Source: Campylobacter sp. MIT 97-5078
Lineage (GTDB): Bacteria > Campylobacterota > Campylobacteria > Campylobacterales > Campylobacteraceae
Reading direction: 5' to 3'
DNA: 64,000 nucleotides
Assembly: GCF_006864455.1 (NCBI RefSeq)
Contig: NZ_QHLK01000009.1
Location: 1-64,000, forward strand
A program made the translations under genes and the position numbers. The notes beneath the pieces are model-generated. The model did not search any database and was not told the origin of the DNA. It saw nothing but the letters and a program-made list of their open reading frames with translations. Below, piece by piece: positions 56,156 to 64,000 of this stretch. Every line of letters begins with the position of its first letter. The first letter of the stretch is position 1.

Positions 56156-56880
56156 TCAAATAAACCTTTGATACAATTTTTATTATTGCTATCTTGTGCT
56201 TTTCTTGCTAAGTCTTTTAATTTTTGAATTTTATTTTTCTTTTCTTGAGATAAATTATAATTAATAGGTAATAACTCGCAAAATCTATAAAAATACTTAG
56301 CTAAATTTCCATTAAAAGTCTTGCCAACTATCCATTTTTCTAATTCATAAGAATCATAAATGAGTTCTTGTTTTGCATTCCATATTTTAGCTACCCTTAC
56401 TAATCGCCTTAGCGTTTGATTATTTATTAATGCCCCATTTAAATCATTTGGATTAGTTGTAATCCAATCTGAATTTTGTTTGCTTGGTATTTTATATTTA
56501 TCACCACAAATAATAGCAGGAACTAAATCAAATTTAATATGATTAAGCTCTAAAACTACAGACGGAAAACTTTGATAAATTTGGGAGCGGAAATAGCTTG
56601 ATTCTGCAAATTCTTTTAACCAATTTAAATAAGTTTGTGGCTTATAGCTGTTATCATTAAAAACAACCATTATATCAATATCAGAATTTTCATCAAACTT
56701 TCTTGATATAATTGTCCCTCTTTTGTAAGAACCAAAAAGAAAAACCTTATCTATTTCGCTAGTAAAATGCTGTTCTAATCTTTCTTTAATAGCATTTACT
56801 GAAACTTGAATTTTATTCTTTTCACTATCCCTAACAATTGCCCCTTGTGCCAAAACATTCAAATAGCTATTTACGCTCAT
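56152..56880 (-). CDS. SMODS/CD-NTase-type nucleotidyltransferase
   Basis: A 242-residue pol-beta-fold nucleotidyltransferase. The catalytic signature is LFGSYKRGT (G50-S51) followed by DIDIMVVF (D67, D69), and the third Asp is in IKFDLVPAI (D118). The following DWITTNPNDLNGALINNQT fits SMODS (CD-NTase) enzymes, which make cyclic oligonucleotide signals. The start overlaps the SLATT gene by 4 bases. The length is short for CD-NTases (usually 290-400), with part of the C-terminal helical lobe reduced, so a MNT-type or tRNA-targeting enzyme cannot be excluded. All three catalytic Asp are present. Confidence 0.75.
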   Translation of the reverse strand: MSVNSYLNVLAQGAIVRDSEKNKIQVSVNAIKERLEQHFTSEIDKVFLFGSYKRGTIISRKFDENSDIDIMVVFNDNSYKPQTYLNWLKEFAESSYFRSQIYQSFPSVVLELNHIKFDLVPAIICGDKYKIPSKQNSDWITTNPNDLNGALINNQTLRRLVRVAKIWNAKQELIYDSYELEKWIVGKTFNGNLAKYFYRFCELLPINYNLSQEKKNKIQKLKDLARKAQDSNNKNCIKGLFE

Positions 56881-57389
56881 TTTTGCTCCTTATCTACTTG
56901 GTATTGTGTATTTTTATCTACTTCAATTTGCCTCTTTGCACTTTTATATCCATATTTAGAAATGGGTAAAGAAGTGTTGTTAAGCTTATTCTTTTTAGAA
57001 TCTAACTTTTTCAAAGATTCTATTTGTTGTTCTAAATTCATATTCTTAGATTCTACTTCTAAAAAGATACTTGCTTTATTTCTAAGAGACAGAAATTGAT
57101 TTCCACTTCTATAATGAGAGAAATGTTTTTCTTGAGGGTTTAAAAATATAAGCAACATTGTAATAAATCCAGATGAAATAGCAATAAGCCCACTCCAAAA
57201 TTTGTCTAAATCGTGATACACAAAAACTAAACTTGCACAAACAGAAACAATAGAGACGCTCATTAAAGCATAATTCCATTTTCTCCAATATTCTGCACTT
57301 TCAAAATGCCCTTTGGCTGAATAATTAGAATCCTCTTTAATTTTTTCAACTTCTTTTTTAATATTCTCTAAAATTTCATCTTCGCTCAT
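56877..57389 (-). CDS. SLATT-type two-TM effector protein
   Basis: A 170-residue protein with a cytoplasmic helix (1-38), two TM helices (about 39-58 and 63-83) with almost no loop, then a long cytoplasmic helical tail. The order AEYWRKWNYALMSVS, two TMs, FLNPQEKHFSHYRSGNQFLSLRNKA fits the SLATT family, predicted pore-forming effectors paired with SMODS nucleotidyltransferases. It directly precedes such an enzyme with a 4-base overlap. The inferred role is membrane disruption after a nucleotide signal. No separate ligand-binding domain is seen. Confidence 0.75.
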   Translation of the reverse strand: MSEDEILENIKKEVEKIKEDSNYSAKGHFESAEYWRKWNYALMSVSIVSVCASLVFVYHDLDKFWSGLIAISSGFITMLLIFLNPQEKHFSHYRSGNQFLSLRNKASIFLEVESKNMNLEQQIESLKKLDSKKNKLNNTSLPISKYGYKSAKRQIEVDKNTQYQVDKEQK

Positions 57390-57393
57390 TTTC

Positions 57394-59931
57394 CTACTCC
57401 CACCATATTAGATTCTTAAGTTTTGGATATTTGGCTAAGTCTAGCGAATCTAGGCTTAGAATCTCGCCATTGTCAAACTCACAGGATTCTATACCTTTGG
57501 AATCTAAAAATAATCTTTTGATTTTCCAACACATAAGATTTGCCATAGTGTGAAAAATATCAAAGCCCTCTCTATACTCTGTGCTCATATCTAGGCTCAC
57601 AATCTCACCCTTATGTAGCCTATCAATGAGTTTGCGGGATTTGCGGTAGTCAAGTATTGCTTTGGCTTTTGCATAGTCTTTGCCTTTATAGTTGTTTTTA
57701 TTCTCTGCCTTTTTTGCTTCTTTGCAATCTAACACATATTCACAATTTGCCAAAGCCTCTTCATAGGATTCTAATTCATAGTAGCGAAATGCTCCGCCAC
57801 CTTGATAATTGCATTCTTTGCTAATCCCGCTTGCAAATCCTGCAATGACTTTCTTAAGGCGAGGAATGATGACATTATAAAAATGCTCTCCCATTTCAAC
57901 ACCTAGCCATTTACGCCCGAGTTTTTGTGCTACTGCTAAGGTTGTGCCACTTCCTGCAAAAAAATCTAAAATGGTAGAATTTTCATTGCTACTTGCTTTA
58001 ATAATCCTTTGAAGTAGTGCTTCGGGTTTTTGAGTAAATTGCCCATCAATTTTTTCCATAGCTTGTGAATTTATCGGGAATATATCATCCCATAAACATT
58101 GAACATATTTTCCTTTCCATTCATCAAGATATTGTTTTCTCATGAGTCTTTTACTTTTATCATCTGGAAACCAAATTCTGCCTTCAGAATCAAATTTTTT
58201 CATCGTTTCCAAAGACAAAGCCCAACCCTTTTTTGGTGGTTTATACCCTTTGTATTCATAAATCAATGTAGGGCTATAACTTGGACTTCCTAAATCTCCT
58301 AATTTATAGATTCTTCCGTCAGAATCCTTGTAGATATATCGTTCTTTAATATATTCATCTGTATTATATTTTGTATATTGTGGATTAAAAATATAATTTT
58401 CTGGATTTTTAACATAATAAAAGATTACATCAATATTTGCCCCGAATGAAGCACTTTGATTTACTAATCCTTGTCTTCTTTTCCAAAAAATTTCATTAAC
58501 AAAAGAATCGTCCCCAAATATATTATCAAGCAACAATCGCCCTTTACTATCAGCATTAAAATCTAATTGCAACCAAAAAGAACCATTTGGATTCAGCAAT
58601 TTCCTTGCTAACTCTAAACGATTTTCCATTAAAGAAAGCCAAGTGCTATCTTGAAATTTATCTTTATACTCAAAGTCGCTTCCTGTGTTAAATGGCGGAT
58701 CAATATAAATTAAATCTACCTTGCCTTGATATTTTGGCATTAGAGTATTAAGAGCTTGAAAATTATCAGCCTTTATAAGCTCACCATTAAGGATAGATTC
58801 TAAATCTTCAAAGGCATTTAAAATCTTATATTTTGTCTCTTTACTCAAATGCTTTGTATCAATGGATAAATAGCGGTATTTGTCATTTGTTATAAAGTCT
58901 TCTTTTTTAAAGCTTTCGTCAATGAGACTGAGTTCTTGCCATTCTTTGATTTGAGATTCAAAGCCTTTGTCGCTGAAAATAGAATCTATAAGAGAATTTT
59001 GAGATTTTGCTTTCTTGATAATATCAATACTCAAAACATACTCTACTTTTTTAGCAAATTTAGGTTTTAATAATATACTTTTTAGCTCATCTTCAAAATC
59101 AGCGATTAAGTCTATAGTCAATCTTGCCGCGTCTTTGATTTTTGTAATTTTTGCTAGGGTCTCTTGTGTAAAATCGCTTAATTTATCATCTTTATGTAAG
59201 TAAGAAAAAAGCCACAAATCAAACTGCTCGTTTAAAAACTCACGTGCATTTTTATGGATAAAAAAATCCACTTCATTTTGCCTTTTATAGCTTGAAAAGT
59301 CCTTTTTTAAAGCTTCTTCATCAAGTTTATAGGGCTTAATTGCCTTTAAAAAATCCTCGCTAAATTCACTTGAGTTTTGCTTGAAAACATTGCTAAGATC
59401 CTCAAAAAGTTCTTTTTGATTGCTTACTTTTATCTTTATTTGTAAATCCTGCTCCTCTTGTTCAATACTCTTTATTTTAAAAAATATCTTATTTTTTGTA
59501 TTATCAGCATTTTGTTTAAACTCGCTTGCATCAAAGCTAAGTATATAATTTTCGCCCTCAAACACCATATCCTTATACAATGTATCAGACTTGACATAAT
59601 ACAAATCTTGAGTTTTATAAAATAAGCTTGTATCGCTAGAATTGCTATAAACTCTAGCGTAAATATTTTTATAAATAGGAGTGTCATTAAAAAATGGCGT
59701 GCCTGTTTCATTAAGATAAGTATCAAAAAAGGTATAAAGCTTGTTGTAAATATCTTGGTTTTCATAAGTGTCTGCACCTATGAAATTTTCTAGTTTTGAT
59801 TTTAAATGTTTAAAATACTTTGCCTTAATTTCAAGCAAATTTGTAAAGCCGCTTTTATCTTTTATATCTTTGATTTTTGAGCCAAGATAAGAGCTTTCTA
59901 ATCTTGAGTAAAATTCTAACTTGTAATTCAT
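57394..59931 (-). CDS. mod: Type III-like DNA methyltransferase Mod
   Basis: An 845-residue beta-class N6-adenine or N4-cytosine methyltransferase. Motif IV is LIYIDPPFNTGSDFEY (about residue 411) and motif I is ILDFFAGSGTTLAVAQKLGRKW (about 655), with IV before I. The N-terminal 370 residues are long and helical and may recognise the target site or contact Res; the C-terminal part (after about 690) is family-variable. It is the first gene of the island operon, 4 bases before the SLATT gene. No G- or repeat-type phase-variation tract was found in it. The recognition sequence is unknown. Confidence 0.88.
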   Translation of the reverse strand: MNYKLEFYSRLESSYLGSKIKDIKDKSGFTNLLEIKAKYFKHLKSKLENFIGADTYENQDIYNKLYTFFDTYLNETGTPFFNDTPIYKNIYARVYSNSSDTSLFYKTQDLYYVKSDTLYKDMVFEGENYILSFDASEFKQNADNTKNKIFFKIKSIEQEEQDLQIKIKVSNQKELFEDLSNVFKQNSSEFSEDFLKAIKPYKLDEEALKKDFSSYKRQNEVDFFIHKNAREFLNEQFDLWLFSYLHKDDKLSDFTQETLAKITKIKDAARLTIDLIADFEDELKSILLKPKFAKKVEYVLSIDIIKKAKSQNSLIDSIFSDKGFESQIKEWQELSLIDESFKKEDFITNDKYRYLSIDTKHLSKETKYKILNAFEDLESILNGELIKADNFQALNTLMPKYQGKVDLIYIDPPFNTGSDFEYKDKFQDSTWLSLMENRLELARKLLNPNGSFWLQLDFNADSKGRLLLDNIFGDDSFVNEIFWKRRQGLVNQSASFGANIDVIFYYVKNPENYIFNPQYTKYNTDEYIKERYIYKDSDGRIYKLGDLGSPSYSPTLIYEYKGYKPPKKGWALSLETMKKFDSEGRIWFPDDKSKRLMRKQYLDEWKGKYVQCLWDDIFPINSQAMEKIDGQFTQKPEALLQRIIKASSNENSTILDFFAGSGTTLAVAQKLGRKWLGVEMGEHFYNVIIPRLKKVIAGFASGISKECNYQGGGAFRYYELESYEEALANCEYVLDCKEAKKAENKNNYKGKDYAKAKAILDYRKSRKLIDRLHKGEIVSLDMSTEYREGFDIFHTMANLMCWKIKRLFLDSKGIESCEFDNGEILSLDSLDLAKYPKLKNLIWWE

Positions 59932-59989
59932 TTTCTACCTTGCAAATTTATCTAAAAATTATAACTCAATTTTACTTAATCTTTTATTC

Positions 59990-60071
59990 TTTTATTGTTC
60001 TAAGCTTGACAAATTTTAGCCCGCTAGATATAGCTTGCATTATCTTAGCTGTCGTGCTTTTAAATATTTAA
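59990..60071 (+). pseudogene. Possible 3' remnant of an SMR exporter gene
   Basis: Rightward frame ends in NFSPLDIACIILAVVLLNI-stop. It resembles the last TM helix of small multidrug resistance proteins (pattern FS-x5-C-I-x-L-x-VVLLNL, from memory). No promoter or start for it is seen, and upstream is the start of mod in the other direction. With the orphan start at 52968 it could represent the ends of a gene replaced by the island. The short length keeps confidence low. Confidence 0.3.
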
Positions 60072-60132
60072 TTAAGCTTTTTTTTATCTTAAAAAGGATA
60101 AAATTCATCAACTTTATACCAAAGGAAAATTT

Positions 60133-60336
60133 ATGAAAACATTTCAAGTTGCTAATGTTAAATGTCAAAATTGTGTAAATTTAATCAAAAACGCCCTTGA
60201 AGATGAATTTGGCAGTATAGAAATCAATCTTAACACAGAGCCAAAAACTTTAAGTATAAACTTAAGCGATGAAAGACTGGCAGAATTTAAACAAGCCCTT
60301 AAAGAGCTTAATTTTAACATTTTAAAAGAGCTTTAA
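60133..60336 (+). CDS. CopZ-like HMA copper chaperone
   Basis: A 67-residue heavy-metal-associated domain with metal motif VKCQNCVNLI (C11, C14) and the usual beta-alpha-beta pattern. It would carry Cu(I) to the CopA pump encoded immediately downstream (5 bases). A ribosome-binding site AAAGGAAAA is present. Confidence 0.9.
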   Translation: MKTFQVANVKCQNCVNLIKNALEDEFGSIEINLNTEPKTLSINLSDERLAEFKQALKELNFNILKEL

Positions 60337-60341
60337 ACTTT

Positions 60342-62462
60342 ATGCAAGAATTACATTTAAAAATTGGCAAAATGACTTGCACAAACTGCTCAAATGCGAT
60401 TGAGCGTATATGTTCTAAAATACAAGGTGTTGAAAAGGTAAGTGTTTCATATCTTAACGCAAGTGGGATTTTTTTACTTTCAAGCAAGGAAGCAAGGGCA
60501 AAAATTCAGCAAAAAATCAAAGATTTAGGCTATGAAGTGTTACAAAATGATGAGGATATATATGAGTTTAAACTCAAAGAGCTCCAAAAGCTTAAATTCA
60601 ACCTCATCTTAAGTGTGATAATAAGCGCTTTGGCTATGCTTTTAATGATGAGTTTTCATGGGATTTTAAGCGAGCTTTTGCAGATGATTTTGGGACTTTT
60701 TGGGGTGTTTTATTGCGGACGCGGATTTTTTGTGCATGCGTTTAAGGGTTTAAAAAATCTAGCTCTTGATATGAATACCCTTGTGAGTTTGGGTTCTTTG
60801 AGTGCTGTGATTTACTCATTTTTAGCTTTTTTGGGTATTTTTGAAACACATTTATATTTTGCTGAAGCAAGTATGATTATAAGTTTTGTGCTTTTAGGCA
60901 AATTCTTAGAAGAAAATGCTAAATTTAAGGCAAATAGCACTCAAAAAGGGCTTGAAAATTTTGAGGTAAAAACTGCGAGATTAGTGCAAAAAGATGGCTC
61001 TTTTACTCTTGTAAATCCTTCGTTTTTACAAGTAAATGATGAGGTGCTTGTTAAAGAAGGTGAGAGCATTAGCGTTGATGGTGTGGTGCTTGAGGGTAAG
61101 GCTGAAGTGGATATGAGTGTGATAAGCGGAGAGTTTATGCCCTTACTCAAACAAAAAGGAGATAGTGTAGAGGCTGGTGGGCTAGTAGTAAGTGGTTTGT
61201 TGCGTATAAGGGCGAGTAAAAAGGCTATGGATAGCAATCTTGAGCATATTAAAAATCTCATCTTTCAAGCAAGCAATGCCAAAATGCCTATAACCTTGCT
61301 TGTTGATAAGCTTTCAGCGTATTTTGTGGGAACGATTTTAATACTTGCTCTTATCACTTTTATAGCTTGGTGGTTTATAGCTGGTTTAAATGAAGCTTTT
61401 TTGCATTCAAGTGCGCTTTTGCTTGTCTCTTGCCCTTGTGCTTTAGGGCTTGCAACACCAATTGCTTTAGTTTTGGCTATACATAATGCTTCAAAACATC
61501 ATATCCTTATCAAAAATCCTAGTGCTATAGAGCTTTTGCGAAAGATAAAAGAGGGGATTTTTGATAAAACAGGCACTTTAAGTGAGGAAAAACTAAGCAT
61601 TTATGCACATAATTTAAGCAAAGAAAACTTTGAATTACTCAGCAAACTTGAATATTTTAGCACTCATCCTATAGCCAATGCGATAAAATCAAACGATGAA
61701 GCTCAAGTTACACATATCAATAAAGACAAACTTGAGTTTTTCACTGCTCGTGGGCTTTTATATACAGATGAAAAGGATGTATTTTTAGCTGGAAATGAGA
61801 CTTTTTTAAAAGAAAAAGGCGTGATGATTTCTCAAGAACAGCACAATTTCGTGCTTGAAAATGCTAAATTTGCTCCTATTGTAGTGTATTTTGCTAAAAA
61901 TAAAACTTGTCTTGGGTGCGTATGCTTGCAAAATGAGTTACGAAAAGAAGCATATACACTCATTGCTTCACTGAAGGCTTTGGGTATAAAAAGCCTTATT
62001 TTAAGTGGGGATAATGAAAAAAGCGTAAAAAGTGTAGCTCAAAAACTTGATATTAAAGAATATTATGCGAATTTAAAGCCTGAAGATAAGCTTGAGTTTA
62101 TTAAAAAAAGGCGTGATGCTTTTTTTGTGGGAGATGGAGTCAATGATGCAGCGAGCTTAAGGCTTGCAACTGTGAGCTTTGCTTTAAATGCTGGCTCAAA
62201 TTTGGCTAAAGAAAATGGGGATTTTATCTTGATAAAAGATGATTTGATAGGGATTGATTATGCTTTAAAGCTTTCTAAAAAAACCTTTAGCATTATCAGG
62301 CTTAATCTTTTTTGGGCTTGTATTTATAACGCCCTTTGCATACCCCTTGCTGCTGGGCTTGTGCCAGGTATTAGTCTTAGTCCTCATATCGCTGCTCTTG
62401 CTATGTGCTTTTCTTCTTTGTGTGTGGTGATGAATTCTTTACGGCTTAAAAAGGATATCTAA
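60342..62462 (+). CDS. copA: Copper-exporting P1B-type ATPase CopA
   Basis: Cu(I) efflux pump. It has an N-terminal HMA domain (MTCTNCSNAI, C13/C16), about eight TM helices, the ion-site motif VSCPCALGLATPIALVLA (CPC near 363), phosphorylation site FDKTGTLSEE (about 407), the HP loop FSTHPIANAI and the hinge VGDGVNDAASL (about 597). At 706 residues it is normal. It is coupled to the chaperone gene upstream. The stop is adjacent to the end of dnaX on the other strand. Confidence 0.95.
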   Translation: MQELHLKIGKMTCTNCSNAIERICSKIQGVEKVSVSYLNASGIFLLSSKEARAKIQQKIKDLGYEVLQNDEDIYEFKLKELQKLKFNLILSVIISALAMLLMMSFHGILSELLQMILGLFGVFYCGRGFFVHAFKGLKNLALDMNTLVSLGSLSAVIYSFLAFLGIFETHLYFAEASMIISFVLLGKFLEENAKFKANSTQKGLENFEVKTARLVQKDGSFTLVNPSFLQVNDEVLVKEGESISVDGVVLEGKAEVDMSVISGEFMPLLKQKGDSVEAGGLVVSGLLRIRASKKAMDSNLEHIKNLIFQASNAKMPITLLVDKLSAYFVGTILILALITFIAWWFIAGLNEAFLHSSALLLVSCPCALGLATPIALVLAIHNASKHHILIKNPSAIELLRKIKEGIFDKTGTLSEEKLSIYAHNLSKENFELLSKLEYFSTHPIANAIKSNDEAQVTHINKDKLEFFTARGLLYTDEKDVFLAGNETFLKEKGVMISQEQHNFVLENAKFAPIVVYFAKNKTCLGCVCLQNELRKEAYTLIASLKALGIKSLILSGDNEKSVKSVAQKLDIKEYYANLKPEDKLEFIKKRRDAFFVGDGVNDAASLRLATVSFALNAGSNLAKENGDFILIKDDLIGIDYALKLSKKTFSIIRLNLFWACIYNALCIPLAAGLVPGISLSPHIAALAMCFSSLCVVMNSLRLKKDI

Positions 62463-64000
62463 TCACTCTTTTGTAGGTTCGCCAAAACACTCATCAAGTG
62501 CAGCTTTTGCTTCAGCTTGATGATCATAAGTCCTTGCTCCTTGTCTTAAGCTTGCAAACTCAGCTTTTAAATCCTTTTGTATTTCATTCATATTTTTTTT
62601 TTCGTTTGAAACGGGTTTTTGTAAATCTTGAAGCTTGCTCTCATCAATTTGCATAGCTTTTTGCACACTTAAACTCGCATTTAAAAGCTTTAAGGCAAGC
62701 TCTTGAATGAGTTTAAAGCCACGATTTAAAATACCTTTATCTTCTTCTTTAGCATGAGAACTTATGCTTAAAATGCCGTTTTCAAAGCTTATAAAGGCTG
62801 TGGAACGCTCAAAACATTGTCCTAGAGTATAATCCCTATCATAAATTGCTTCAAGCAAGCATTCATAAGGGCTTTTCTTTTCTTTTATGCTTTGAGAGCT
62901 TAGCACATTAAAGCTCATCTTTTGAACACTTACAGGCTTTTCTTCATTTTGTGCTACTTGAGCCTTGCTTAAGTTTTGAATTTCTTCATCAATATTTTTA
63001 AGAGAGCTTGCTTCCATAAGCATAAAAGCCATAACACAAAGCACAAAAGCATCATCATCGCAGTGAGTAAGCATAGTTTTTGCTCTTGAAAGTATCCTAA
63101 AAAAACGTTCATAAATAAGCAAAGAAAATTCCTCGCTCTTAGCAAAAAAACTTTCTTTAAGATAAAAAATCATCTCATCTATAACATTGCTCGCTTCATA
63201 ATCTTGCAAACTTTTTAAAAACTCAAGCACCTTTTCTTTATTTTTTTGTAAAATAAACGCATAAAACTCACCTACCTTTTGAGGGTCTAAAAAGCCAAGC
63301 ATTTCAGCGATTTTAAGGCTGGTAAGCTCATTTTCACAAAAGATAATGGCTTGATCTAAAAGTGTAAGTGTATCCCTTAAAGAACCCTGCCCGCTTCTTG
63401 CGACAAGTTTTAAGGCTTCATTTTCAAATTTTACGCCTTCTAAATTTAAGATATGTTCTAAATGTTTTAAAATCTCACTTTGAGGAATTTGCTTAAAACG
63501 AAAATGCTGAGTGCGAGAAAGCACGGTAGCAGGTAGCTTTAAAGGATCAGTGGTTGCCAGTATAAACTTAACATAACGAGGTGGTTCTTCAAGGGTTTTT
63601 AAAAGAGCATTTGCAGCTTGAGGCGTAAGCATATGCACTTCATCAATAATGAAGATCTTAAATCTTGCCATAGAAGGAGCGTATTTGGTTTGCTCGATAA
63701 GCTCTTGAATATCTTCTAAGCCTCTATGAGAAGCTGCGTCCATCTCGATAATATCTATATGCTTGCCCTCAAGTGCTGCTAGGCAATGCTTACACTCCCC
63801 ACAAGGCGTGGCACTTGGTCCTTTTTCGCACACCAAAGCACGTGAAAAAATCCTTGCGCTTGAAGTTTTTCCACTCCCACGAAGCCCTGAAAAAAGATAA
63901 GCATGAGCTAAACGTTGGTGATTTAAAGCGTATTTTAAACTTGTGCTAATAGTGCTTTGTCCGATGAGTTCATCAAAGGTTTTAGGGCGGTATTTAATAG
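62463..64000 (-). CDS. dnaX: DNA polymerase III gamma/tau subunit (start beyond window)
   Basis: Clamp-loader ATPase. The frame is open to the right edge: upstream of the internal GTG at 63836 it continues through FSGLRGSGKTSSARIFSRAL (Walker A) and IKYRPKTFDELIGQ, the known DnaX start region, so only a few N-terminal codons are missing. Zinc cysteines are in CEKGPSATPCGECKHC, Walker B is FIIDEVHMLT, sensor 1 is FILATTDPLKLPATVLSR, and sensor 2 is GSLRDTLTLLDQ. The C-terminal tau-like part is short. Confidence 0.95.
   Translation of the reverse strand, partial: IKYRPKTFDELIGQSTISTSLKYALNHQRLAHAYLFSGLRGSGKTSSARIFSRALVCEKGPSATPCGECKHCLAALEGKHIDIIEMDAASHRGLEDIQELIEQTKYAPSMARFKIFIIDEVHMLTPQAANALLKTLEEPPRYVKFILATTDPLKLPATVLSRTQHFRFKQIPQSEILKHLEHILNLEGVKFENEALKLVARSGQGSLRDTLTLLDQAIIFCENELTSLKIAEMLGFLDPQKVGEFYAFILQKNKEKVLEFLKSLQDYEASNVIDEMIFYLKESFFAKSEEFSLLIYERFFRILSRAKTMLTHCDDDAFVLCVMAFMLMEASSLKNIDEEIQNLSKAQVAQNEEKPVSVQKMSFNVLSSQSIKEKKSPYECLLEAIYDRDYTLGQCFERSTAFISFENGILSISSHAKEEDKGILNRGFKLIQELALKLLNASLSVQKAMQIDESKLQDLQKPVSNEKKNMNEIQKDLKAEFASLRQGARTYDHQAEAKAALDECFGEPTKE

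Noticed and set aside
57394-59931. Phase variation of mod
   Set aside because: Mod genes in this group often carry G-tracts or short repeats, but none of useful length was seen here.
59877-60071. 64-codon rightward frame across the start of mod
   Set aside because: Most of it is antisense to the mod N-terminus and it lacks a ribosome-binding site; only the last 25 codons look protein-like and are listed as a possible remnant.
1-64000. CRISPR arrays, tRNA genes, IS elements, prophage
   Set aside because: No regularly spaced repeats, no cloverleaf-like sequences with tRNA consensus boxes, no transposase or phage genes were noticed on reading.

Overview
The window is AT-rich, densely coded epsilonproteobacterial DNA, and the gene content and local gene order point to Campylobacter. 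Supporting markers are a cbb3 oxidase (ccoNOQP) with accessory genes, petABC, menaquinone synthesis by the futalosine route (mqnE), an Omp50-type porin and runs of overlapping genes. From memory, many blocks match C. jejuni gene order: Cj1481c-Cj1490c, Cj1493c-Cj1495c, Cj1184c-Cj1188c, Cj0381c-Cj0391c, Cj1407c-Cj1409, Cj0089-Cj0092, Cj1168c-Cj1172c and Cj1161c-Cj1162c. The blocks are shuffled relative to each other, so this is probably a different Campylobacter species. No tRNA, rRNA, IS element, prophage or CRISPR array was seen.

Layout. 1-2.3 kb: the start of a leftward gene, mqnE, rpsI and rplM. 2.3-12.2 kb: one leftward operon of overlapping genes running from ccoN through small membrane proteins to addB and addA. 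12.4-14.8 kb: a DUF507 gene, carA and a TauE/SafE-like gene. 15-21.6 kb: petABC, an ArsB-like transporter flanked by two copies of the same leader, and mnmG. 21.9-33.5 kb: a comEA-like gene, pyrF, nusB, ribH, kdsA and an EamA transporter leftward; then der-aroK-trpS-serS-TPR rightward; then a flagellum-associated gene. 33.6-40.7 kb: a phosphohexomutase, fliL-acpS, cstA-ybdD, truD and thiL. 40.9-42.6 kb: a phase-variable glycosyltransferase/methyltransferase locus with two poly-G tracts. 42.9-45 kb: argD and argB. 45.2-48.8 kb: an envelope lipoprotein operon with an LpoB-like member. 48.9-52.8 kb: dedA, a small periplasmic protein, omp50, ppiB and yebC. 52.97-59.93 kb: a defence island. 60.1-64 kb: copZ-like, copA and the 3' part of dnaX.

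Two systems stand out. The first is the island: one tight leftward operon of a type III-like Mod methyltransferase, a SLATT-type two-TM protein, a SMODS/CD-NTase-type nucleotidyltransferase, a truncated RhuM-like protein and a Res helicase-nuclease. A minimal CBASS-like pair therefore sits between the two halves of a restriction-modification system. The island lies beside yebC and may have replaced a small multidrug exporter gene. The second is the glycosyltransferase at 40,880, which carries G9 and G10 tracts. At the present length it stops just after the second tract, but G8 or G11 there would join it in frame to the following methyltransferase, giving a protein of about 570 residues.

Smaller signals are a 33-residue protein in the cbb3 operon, gene remnants in the longer intergenic gaps, an A15 tract touching a -10 box, and a possible leaderless promoter for thiL. 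All functions are assigned from motifs and remembered families; no database search was run.
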